Positions 42,301 through 48,938 of a stretch of DNA of 64,000 nucleotides are shown in pieces. Location of the stretch: the NCBI GenBank assembly GCA_020740775.1, contig JAHEWK010000003.1, positions 1,116,001-1,180,000 of the forward strand. Reading direction: 5' to 3'. Made by a program: the position numbers and the translations under genes. Under the pieces are notes generated by a model, which searched no databases, was not told the DNA's origin, and saw only the letters and a list, made by a program, of their open reading frames with translations. Numbering within the stretch: the first letter of the stretch is position 1; each line of letters opens with the position of its first letter. The DNA comes from Ilyonectria destructans (taxonomy: Eukaryota; Ascomycota; Sordariomycetes; Hypocreales; Nectriaceae).

Positions 42301-43066
42301 GACAAACTATCTCCAAGAGAATTGGCTAGACCTGCTACCAATAGCCATGGCAACAATCAACGAGAGGGACGCGGCCTCTACCGGCCTAAGCCCGTTCTTC
42401 TTCATGCACGGCTACCACAACGAGCCAATTCAGCTAGTCGAGGATCGAAGAGCAGAAGATGCGAGGGAGGGCGAGGTTATGGCAGAAGACTTCATCCAGA
42501 GACTTCAGGACGCCACAGAGTTTGCGCAAGCTGCAATAGCTATGGCCCAAGAGATACAGCAAGCCCAAGCCAACAGGCACAGAACTGCCTCGCCCCGCTA
42601 CAAGCCTGGAGACTGGGTATACCTTAATCTGAAGAACGTCAAGACGTCACGGCCTTGTAAGAAGCTGGACTGGCTACATGCAAAATACCAAGTGGTCGAG
42701 GAGATTAACCCACACGCCTACAAGTTAGACGTGCCCGGACGCATACACCCAGTATTCCATGTGGATTTGCTCCGGCCCGTCCCTGACGACCCGCTACCAT
42801 CACAGCAGGTCGATCACGAGAGCGCCCCACCAGTGCTGGTGGACGGTCAAGAGATGTACCTCGTTGAACGCATCCTCGATGAAAAGAAGGAAGGCACGCA
42901 CAAGAAGGTGCTCGTGAAGTGGGTGGACTATTCGAGACCCACGTGGGAGCATCTCAGTGCTGTACGGCATACGGATGCATGGAAACAATGGACAAAGCGG
43001 AAGAAGAAGAGAGTCAACTTCGAAAATCATCGTGAGATACACGCCAACTCTGGAGGAGGGGGGTAA
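39377..43066 (+). CDS. pol: Chromovirus Pol (PR-RT-RNaseH-IN-chromodomain)
   Basis: Open from the codon after the gag UAG to TAA at 43064-43066, in the gag frame; the first ATG is at 39425. Numbering from 39392: protease-like region near 18-50 with LVDYGCLCYG, where retroviral-type proteases have D-S/T-G. Reverse transcriptase spans about 265-440 with YRGLNN, FTKLDV and the YIDD box at 390-393. RNase H spans about 535-655 with VEADSSG, KELLAI, LTDHQNL and PDALSRR. Integrase has an H-H-C-C zinc region (HITGHPG to CEVCGR) and catalytic TIDFITD, SDRGPQF and ATERMNQE. A GPY-type linker follows. The C-terminal chromodomain contains YLVERILDEKKEG and VLVKWVDYSRPTWEH and should direct insertion to marked chromatin. 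All visible catalytic residues are intact except for the protease variant. Confidence 0.94.
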   Translation, partial: EHAAAVREWETTGKKRMDGDPFIADVRVNGTDFVPSLVDYGCLCYGAVSKRTFQSLQLPHIPVQPRILENAAGDGKEVKIDKITYLSIDLDGHQQRRVFMYVIDDLNWDMILGKRWMEDQDVHIHAKEGYLEIGTSGAQVQDRQRYRPPRLEVSKVMAAAFLGDVRRNRRTGGVGVYAVTMADIDKALRPKPKIDPVEKLPPHYHKWLQAFSRQLANQLPPHRPGVDLKIEVLRDEHGREKPLPWGPLYGMSREELLVLRKTLTELLDKEFIRVSSSPAAAPVLMVKKPGGGVRFCVDYRGLNNITKKDRYPLPLLNETLRTVAKAKWFTKLDVIAAFHKIRVAPGDEEKTAFRTRYGSFEWLVVPFGLTGAPAAFQRYINSVLQDYLDDFVSAYIDDVLIFSSGSIQDHRDKVGRVLQRLMDAGLQLDISKSEFEVKTVKYLGFIIEAENGIRVDPEKVKAVKEWTTPTNVKAVRAFIGFANFYRIFMPEFSEIAEPLIRLTKKDVPFRWDDLCEEAFEKLKDLLITAPILAHFHPERETIVEADSSGFVTGGVLSQRDDEDGLLRPVAYFSKKHSPAEVNYAIHDKELLAIVRCLEQWEPELRAVKNFRILTDHQNLKYFYSERRLTERQVRWSEFLSRFHFTLEWRPGKKAGLPDALSRRDQDMPADYSDERLKARIMRLFQDDHLRRVRISTVSTNTEGALEFDFEKDIRLFEDQELQQLWDAARREDKLYQELTKLVANGEKNLPTQLQKEKVVSISECSLDDKGLLCFRNRVWIPNSEPLRTKIIQATHDSHITGHPGRDLTYSILSRRFFWPGAASEVRQFVRNCEVCGRNTIWRDTKRGLLKPLPIPQRIWSEVTIDFITDLPPSGRDGATNCMVVTDRLTKGVELEGMSDISSEAVAKRLFERHYPVHGIPTAITSDRGPQFVSDMWKHFCKLLQIEQRLSTAYHPQTDGATERMNQEVEKILRIWTNYLQENWLDLLPIAMATINERDAASTGLSPFFFMHGYHNEPIQLVEDRRAEDAREGEVMAEDFIQRLQDATEFAQAAIAMAQEIQQAQANRHRTASPRYKPGDWVYLNLKNVKTSRPCKKLDWLHAKYQVVEEINPHAYKLDVPGRIHPVFHVDLLRPVPDDPLPSQQVDHESAPPVLVDGQEMYLVERILDEKKEGTHKKVLVKWVDYSRPTWEHLSAVRHTDAWKQWTKRKKKRVNFENHREIHANSGGGG
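43052..43063 (+). other. Polypurine tract
   Basis: GGAGGAGGGGGG just before the 3' LTR, overlapping the end of pol. Expected primer for plus-strand DNA synthesis. Confidence 0.8.
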
Positions 43067-43282
43067 TGTAACGGGTCAGGCCCACTTGGCTGGCGGCTCT
43101 GCCGCCAAGCCCGAATTCTTCTCCACAGCGCCATCGAGTTGATTCTCGAATCTTCTATATTAAAGAAGATATAACGCGTCTTCACGCACCCAGTTTGTAT
43201 TTAGATTCTTTCCTTTCTTCATCTTGAAAGTAAACAGCATAGGGACTAGTTAGTTGAATCAACTCACTAGAGGCCTTTCACA
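43067..43282 (+). repeat. 3' LTR of chromovirus
   Basis: Identical to the 5' LTR over 216 bp. Its promoter could drive read-out transcription into the F-box gene 148 bp downstream in the same direction. Confidence 0.96.
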
Positions 43283-43430
43283 GGAGCTAGCAGGGTCTGG
43301 CTCTCGGCCAAGATCGCTTCACCCCCAAAACACAGGTCTCAAACTCCGAGCCATTTCATCCCATCACATCCTTCTCAATCCACACCAACCGCGATCCTTC
43401 ACATTCAATCTACTGCACGCCTAATCAGAG

Positions 43431-44983
43431 ATGTCTAGGGACAGAACCTCCTGGGATTGTCTACCTCCCGAGATTCGAAACGAGATCCTTGGTCTCCTGC
43501 CAGTTCTCGGCGGGAGGTGCAGCCTGCTCGCGACTGTTTCCCGAGTTTGGCAATCAATTATCGAGCCGCTCAACTTTGCCGAGATCAGCTTGACGGTACC
43601 GCGCCTCGCCGACCTTAACTCTCAAGCTATTCTGTTCCGAAAGAGAAGCCAGATTCGCTATATCTGGTTTCGCGTGGAACTGAAGCAGTACGATTGCAGA
43701 CAATGTGCTAACACTGACCGGGACCGTTGGGGCTTGGACAATATCGACAACCAATTCATCGCGGATGCGTTTGAAAGCTTGCTCACGACACTCAGCGCAT
43801 GGGAGCCTCGCGGTGACTTGGTCCTCGATATCAGTGTCTACTCGTCCAGTGACAACCAGCACTGGTTCAAGTACCTAAGCTTCTGCTCAGACACCAACCT
43901 AGGCGAGTGCCCGTCACGCCGTGGACACGAACAAGGAACCACCCTGGTAAATGACCCGGCTCATGGCTGGGTTGCCGGGCAGCAGGTCCTTGCTCCTGAC
44001 GATCTCGCTATCGAACAGACATTCGACGAGATCATGGGCGAGGGGCCTTTCGACGACGAGGAACCCGAGATGCAGTGGTGGCGGGGTCTCCCCTTCGTAC
44101 CCGTCGTCGGGGTCGTGCTCCTTCGCCAGCAGACCCGCCGACGATGGAAGCCGGTTGCGCTCGCCAACATGCTCACGCGGTTCCCTAACTTGAAGGAGCT
44201 TTGTTACGAACCCTGGAGGGAGTGGACTGAAATTGAGACGCAAACCGATAAACGTAAGTGCTTGCTTGACTCCTGGCAACTTAGTCGACGCAGCCGCTGA
44301 CCAACCAGAATACAGGCAACCAGACGCTGATCGAATCTTTTTCCTGGACGAGATTGTGCAAGCTGACGATATTCGAGAACTTCAACGAGTCATACCCAGA
44401 AAGATTTTCCCAGTGTCCCAGTATCAGGGTGCCGAACCCGGCCGTGAGCCGGAAACTTGCCCGCGCCAGCCTGCACCTCACGACGCTATCCGCCTCTTTC
44501 ATGGCCGACGCCGGCTACTTCTTCGCAGCGCGTCAAGATTTATGGACGTGGGATAAGCTCACTTCTCTAGCGCTGACTTCGAGGGTCCTCACTGACGATG
44601 CGGACACCTTGGATATCAACAACATGCTTCGAGACGCCGCTGCCGCAGCGCTCAAGATGCCGAGACTTGACGCGATGGAGTTATGGAACGGCAGACGGGG
44701 TGTGGCGATGCTCTTTCGCTACCAGAGGGCTCGAGATGGGCAGCCAGCCATCATCACGGTACGGGGGACGTCGGAGCTTGCTCTAGGGATTGCGGCTAGG
44801 CAAGCTTGGGATGTGGTCGCTTACCGGCATTGTCATGGCAAGGTCGTCGTACAAACCTCTTCGATCGATCCAGATGTGATTCGATGCCACGGCGATGCGA
44901 TCCGCCAGCTGGGACTTTCGACTGAGGTCGTTAGGCCTGTCTCGCTGCGGCAAATCCTCAGCGAACATAGGTTTCGGGCATGA
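43431..44983 (+). CDS. F-box-like protein
   Basis: 496-aa protein of two exons (43431-44253 and 44316-44983) with a 62-nt intron (GTAAGT...CAACCAGAATACAG). The alternative acceptor eight bases earlier breaks the frame. Residues 7-45 (SWDCLPPEIRNEILGLLPV, later LATVSRVWQSIIEP) match an F-box, the Skp1-binding motif of SCF ubiquitin ligases. The rest has the layout of fungal F-box proteins of unknown substrate, with FPNLKELCYEPW just before the intron and LTIFENFNES after it. The promoter region was entered by the chromovirus 148 bp upstream, and a TRIM element sits 176 bp downstream; the coding region itself appears intact. Confidence 0.8.
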
Positions 44984-44984
44984 G

Positions 44985-45048
44985 ATCATCACCATCACCA
45001 TCGCCGTCATCATCATCATAACCATCAGCATCATCATTATCATCATGC
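44985..45048. repeat. ATC/CAT microsatellite
   Basis: Imperfect trinucleotide repeat right after the F-box stop codon (TCATCACCATCACC..., CATCATCATC...), probably in the 3' UTR. Confidence 0.85.
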
Positions 45049-45159
45049 AGAAGTAGAAATTTTGATCAGACCTTAGCTGCCAAGACACTCATTCTCTGTC
45101 ACGATGGCATCCATTGTAGGATAGGGACGATGTGTCTGATCCAGCAATCCCTTGGACTT

Positions 45160-45353
45160 TGATACGAAAAGAGGCGATGGCCAAGGGCCAGAGGCCCTAG
45201 GGGGCACGAAGGGCCAGAGAGCTGCAATAGCAGGTGATGGATTGTATTGTTGTATGAAGAAGAATGATGAAGAAGCAAAGTCAAAAGGGCCCTGCAGGCC
45301 CTTTTGAGGCATTGCTCACGTGACTGATGATCCTCACGTGATTTCACGTATCA
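45160..45353. repeat. Left LTR of TRIM
   Basis: 194 bp. Contains nested GGCC-rich hairpins (GGGCCAGAGGCCC), AAAAGGGCCCTGCAGGCCCTTTT-type dyad symmetry, and two CACGTGA sites near its right end. Both chance short frames reading MPQKGLQGPFDFASS lie in the LTRs and are not genes. Confidence 0.9.
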
Positions 45354-45639
45354 TATGCCGCACACAAAAAGAGACTCTACTGTCCTCAGTAGGCAAGACA
45401 AGGATAGAGCCTAGATCCATTTCCTTCCAAAGTTCCTTGCCAAATCCATCCGCGAGAAATATGCCTCTCATACCGTAAGACGATCTTGTCTGCATTGGTC
45501 GGTCGGCCGGTCGGTCGGCTGCTTGGTGTTGCTATTCAGGCCCAGCGAAGGGGACAGCTTTGAGGGGGATCGCCGGTATCCAAAGGAGTTGAACCAACGG
45601 GATCCAAAGAGTGCCGCGAGGGCTGTGGTGCCGCGAGGG

Positions 45640-45957
45640 CTGGGTGCTCAAGAGAGAGCCGGTGTTCGAGAGAGAGCCGGTGCTTAAGAGAGCTGGTGCT
45701 CGGGAGAGCTGGTGCTGAGACGGGCTGGTGCTCAGAAGAGAGCTGGTGCTGAGACGGGCTGGTGCTCGGGAGAGCTGGTGCTGACGGGCCGGTGTCAGGA
45801 GCGCAACTAAGGCGAGTCGGCTAAGATAGGCGATGCTTGAAGAAGCTGGTGCACAGAGGCTGGTGCCATCAAAGCTGGTATCGCAAAGCCATGGGCGACT
45901 GAAGCGGGTGCTGTCGAAGCTGGTGCTGTCAAAGCTGGTGCTGTCAAAGCTGGTGAC
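45640..45957. repeat. GCTGGTGCT minisatellite inside TRIM
   Basis: About a dozen imperfect units built on GAGAGCTGGTGCT(C/G) at 45640-45795, and a second array of 15-bp units GCTGGTGCTGTCAAA at about 45900-45957. Produces a long Ser/Thr-rich chance frame on minus. Confidence 0.8.
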
Positions 45958-45986
45958 CAAGATGCAGCAGTATAATTGCTACCATT

Positions 45987-46180
45987 TGATACGAAAAGAG
46001 GCGATGGCCAAGGGCCAGAGGCCCTAGGGGGCACGAAGGGCCAGAGAGCTGCAATAGCAGGTGATGGATTGTATTGTTGTATGAAGAAGAATGATGAAGA
46101 AGCAAAGTCAAAAGGGCCCTGCAGGCCCTTTTGAGGCATTGCTCACGTGACTGATGATCCTCACGTGATTTCACGTATCA
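45987..46180. repeat. Right LTR of TRIM
   Basis: Identical to the left LTR over all 194 bp, followed at once by the GACTT target duplication. Confidence 0.9.
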
Positions 46181-46185
46181 GACTT

Positions 46186-47057
46186 GCGTGGTATTGTTGA
46201 GTTCTCTCCTCTGATCCTATTGCGCTTGTCGTGGTGAATGTTGTTGTGATCGGCATTTTCGCCTGATCTCTGCTGTTGCCCGTTTCATTCCCTCTGCTTT
46301 GTCATGCTTCATGTCCTTTGCCTCACGTTGCGCTCTCGTTGTTTCGTTTTTGTTCCCTCCTGGTGGCTGGATATTTTTGTGGTCTTCTAAGCCTGTCGAC
46401 TTGCAAGGTCGTTCAGTAGAAATCTACCCTCGTAGGCAATGCTCGCAAGGTTTAAGTTGGTGCGGCAGAACGAGGTCAAAATTCGGCCTGTACATGTGCT
46501 GGTTTTCCGCTTAGGCTCAATGTTTGACGAGACGGCATGTTCGAGGCGTCATTTTCGGAATACGTCGCGGACCTGCTTGCCGCATTACTGTTACACAAAT
46601 GACAAATTAATTCAAGAACTGTGGAAATGAGGGCAAAACTTACTAGCCCTATAATCCTTGACAAGTAGCCAGAGAAGTGAGCCTCAAATCTTCGTGACTA
46701 CCACGCCCATCAATTCATGCCCCAGGGCTCTCTTACTTACTCAATATTATGCTAGTGTCCGCGAGACTCTTGTACCATCCAGTAACATTTACGAGTGCCA
46801 GGCCTGAGTCCGTAGAACATTAGTATTCAAATACTGAACGGAGCGGTTGGGAAGAGAAAGATTGCTGGGCTGTGGATCTGTAGGGAAGTCTTAGATCATC
46901 GGGAATTTGAAGGTATGCTTCTGTGTAGATATGAATTGAGTCAGTCACTAGAATGGCTAAATGATGGGATAAGAAATACTATTGTGATATAGAATAACCG
47001 CAGGCACAAAAGACAGGCGTTCGGTTACCAGAATGGGTATAACGCGGATGAATTAGG
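46186..47057. other. Intergenic region between two mobile elements
   Basis: No gene recognised. Composition is average to AT-rich, with no long open frame. Confidence 0.5.
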
Positions 47058-47059
47058 TA

Positions 47060-47111
47060 AGTCGGACCACCCATTAGCTGACCGACCCCTTACCTAACCG
47101 CCCCACTTACA
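47060..47111 (+). repeat. Left terminal inverted repeat of pogo element
   Basis: 52 bp, 51 of 52 matching the reverse complement of 48885-48936. Confidence 0.93.
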
Positions 47112-47201
47112 ACGCGTCAACCACAACGCGCCTCTAGCCACACGCGTTTCTTCCTTCAATAACACTCAATTGGTCAATTTAACCTTATTTTCGTTATTTT
47201 C

Positions 47202-48734
47202 ATGCCTAAATACACCGAAGAAGACCTCCAACTAGCCATTCAGGATGTGAAAAATGGTCTATCAATGCGAAAAGCAGCCAATGAGCGCGTTGTTCCTTAT
47301 TCAACCCTACGGACCAAGCTCAATGGCGTCCCAAGCCGCAACGAAGCCCACGAATGGCGTCAGGTGCTTTCTAAGAACCAGGAAGACCAGCTCTGTGATT
47401 GGCTCATCTTACAAGATAAGCTCGGAATGGCGTTGACTCATAGCCAGATCCGGAAGTTGGCAACTTCCTTGTTGGGCGAAAGTGGCGTCAACCGACAACT
47501 CGGAAAGCACTGGATGACTGGCTTCCTACGCCGCAACCAGCGAATAAAAACACTCAAAGGAAAGGGAATTGACCGGAAAAGGATAAATGGAGCAAATCCA
47601 GCTGCTATTCGTGGGTTCTATGACCTATTGGACCAACCAGGGGTCAAATCGATCCCTCCACGCAACCGTTGGAATTTTGACGAAACTGGAGTCTTCCAAG
47701 GGCTCGGAACCAACGGGCTTGTAGTTGGCCAATCAGAGCTCCGATCGACAATTAAGAAACAGCCACATGACCTTAATTGGATAACCATTCTTGAGGCTAT
47801 TTCCGCAACAGGAAGGTGCCTTGACCCATTAGTCGTCTTTAAAGGCAAATACGTCCAACACCAATGGTTTCCAGAGGAATTGGACTTTCTGACCAATTGG
47901 AAATTCACATCGTCTGATAAGGGCTGGACTAATGACGAAATTGGCCTTGCTTGGCTGCAGGAAGTCTTCCTTCCAGGCTCTAAGCCAGCCCGGACCAATG
48001 AGAAGAGGCTCCTCATTCTAGATGGGTATGGATCACACATAACGCCTGATTTTATGCGTATTTGTGTGACCAATAGGGTCCATTTACTCTATTTGCCGCC
48101 TCACACAAGCCACGTTCTTCAGCCTCTTGATATATCAGTCTTTGGGCCACTTAAAGCTGCATATCGAGCCGCCTTAACACTAGCCAATCCCCTCACTGAT
48201 ATTGGCCCAACTAGGAAGGAAGACTTTCTTACTTGCTATTTTGAGGCAAGGAAGAAGGCTCTTACTACTAAAAATGCCTTATCAGGTTGGAGAGGAGCCG
48301 GGTTGTGGCTAATCAACATATCAAAGCCAATGGGTAGTAAATTCGTTATTCACAACCCTAACGATACAATTACGGTCCAATCAGAAGCTCCTATTTCTCC
48401 AAAAACGAATCAGAGGTCTGAAATCATCCCTTTTACAACCCCTAGCAATTCGAGAGACATTGCTTCATTGGTCCGTTCTCATAAGAAGGAAATGCTAGCT
48501 AGCCCAACTACGAGACAGCTGTTACGGACTATTAGCAAGGGATTTGATAGGCTCCAGTTCCAAATTGCCCAATTAGAAGAAAAAATCAAAGTCCAAGATC
48601 AAAATTCAAGCCAATCAAAGGCTAGGAAAAGAGGACGGGTTTATAAAGACCCAAATAGGCTATTTCAAGATATCCGGAATGTTAAGAGGGCAAGAAGGCG
48701 AATAAAAACGCCTGAGGTTGAAGATTCAGAATAG
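47202..48734 (+). CDS. Fot1/pogo transposase
   Basis: 510-aa DDE transposase. N-terminal helix-turn-helix of psq/CENP-B type (residues 5-45, YTEEDLQLAIQDVKNGLSMR), then a CENP-B-like second DNA-binding domain (50-120, HWMTGFLRRNQ). The DDE domain has D160 in WNFDETG, D274 in LLILDGYGSH and D310 in LPPHTSHVLQPLDISVF, giving a D-D-35-D arrangement as in the pogo branch. The C-terminus is basic (KARKRGRVYKDPNR), likely for nuclear entry or DNA contact. No stop, frameshift or missing catalytic residue, so the enzyme looks functional. Confidence 0.95.
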   Translation: MPKYTEEDLQLAIQDVKNGLSMRKAANERVVPYSTLRTKLNGVPSRNEAHEWRQVLSKNQEDQLCDWLILQDKLGMALTHSQIRKLATSLLGESGVNRQLGKHWMTGFLRRNQRIKTLKGKGIDRKRINGANPAAIRGFYDLLDQPGVKSIPPRNRWNFDETGVFQGLGTNGLVVGQSELRSTIKKQPHDLNWITILEAISATGRCLDPLVVFKGKYVQHQWFPEELDFLTNWKFTSSDKGWTNDEIGLAWLQEVFLPGSKPARTNEKRLLILDGYGSHITPDFMRICVTNRVHLLYLPPHTSHVLQPLDISVFGPLKAAYRAALTLANPLTDIGPTRKEDFLTCYFEARKKALTTKNALSGWRGAGLWLINISKPMGSKFVIHNPNDTITVQSEAPISPKTNQRSEIIPFTTPSNSRDIASLVRSHKKEMLASPTTRQLLRTISKGFDRLQFQIAQLEEKIKVQDQNSSQSKARKRGRVYKDPNRLFQDIRNVKRARRRIKTPEVEDSE

Positions 48735-48884
48735 CTCGTTTTTTCTTCGTTCTTATTGGTTGATTTTTTGATATTTAGAAATTTAATTAGTTAGTTTATT
48801 AAAAATCAGTTGAAATGGACCAATTAGGTCTTTTAGTTGTTATTTTATCTATAAGTGAAGTTGAATTGCGATTTTAGTTGTTAT

Positions 48885-48936
48885 GTAAGTGGGGCGGTCA
48901 GGTAAGGGGTCGGTCAGCTAATGGGTGGTCCGACTT
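48885..48936 (-). repeat. Right terminal inverted repeat of pogo element
   Basis: 52 bp, inverted match to 47060-47111 with one difference. Confidence 0.93.
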
Positions 48937-48938
48937 AG

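Larger units (their letters stand above)
37668..43282 (+). mobile_element. Complete Ty3/gypsy chromovirus
   Basis: 5,615-bp LTR retrotransposon. It has 216-bp LTRs that read identical at every base, ending TGT...ACA, and a 5-bp target duplication GGAGC at 37663-37667 and 43283-43287. A primer site lies directly after the left LTR, gag and pol frames are uninterrupted apart from one UAG between them, and a purine tract abuts the right LTR. Pol order PR-RT-RNaseH-IN plus a C-terminal chromodomain places it in the chromovirus branch of Ty3/gypsy. Identical LTRs and intact frames point to a recent insertion. It lies 148 bp upstream of the start codon of the F-box gene, in the same orientation. 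Confidence 0.96.
45160..46180. mobile_element. Non-coding LTR element, TRIM type
   Basis: 1,021-bp element bounded by two direct 194-bp repeats (45160-45353 and 45987-46180) that read identical. Each starts TGATACG and ends CGTATCA (TG...CA with 7-bp inverted ends). A 5-bp direct duplication GACTT flanks the whole unit (45155-45159 and 46181-46185) but not the single repeats, so the unit moved as one. The 633-bp inside holds no gag or pol, only a GCTGGTGCT-type minisatellite. These are the features of a terminal-repeat retrotransposon in miniature. I see no TGG-type primer site and no purine tract, so the primer mechanism is unclear. It would depend on proteins of another element. Confidence 0.85.
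47060..48936 (+). mobile_element. Complete Fot1/pogo DNA transposon
   Basis: 1,877-bp Tc1/mariner-superfamily element flanked by TA on both sides (47058-47059 and 48937-48938). The terminal inverted repeats are 52 bp with one mismatch at position 37 (A on the left, G on the right); both begin AGTCGGACCACCCATTAGCT. A single intact transposase frame fills the inside. ACGCG motifs recur between the left repeat and the start codon (47112-47150) and may be subterminal transposase sites. Near-perfect ends and an intact gene suggest a recently active, possibly autonomous copy. Confidence 0.95.

Noticed and set aside
45532..45960. 142-codon Ser-rich frame on minus inside the TRIM
   Set aside because: It follows the minisatellite unit; periodic DNA without stops gives an open frame by itself.
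45640..45960. CRISPR-like array
   Set aside because: Repeats are adjacent or overlapping, with no unique spacers of regular length; a eukaryotic minisatellite.
45073..46174. Near-identical small proteins at 45,073-45,347 and 45,807-46,174 on minus
   Set aside because: They are chance frames in the two identical LTRs of the TRIM, not duplicated genes.
45160..46180. Two separate MITEs rather than one LTR element
   Set aside because: The GACTT duplication flanks the whole 1,021-bp unit; the inner flanks (TATGC and ACCAT) do not match, so the 194-bp repeats did not insert singly.
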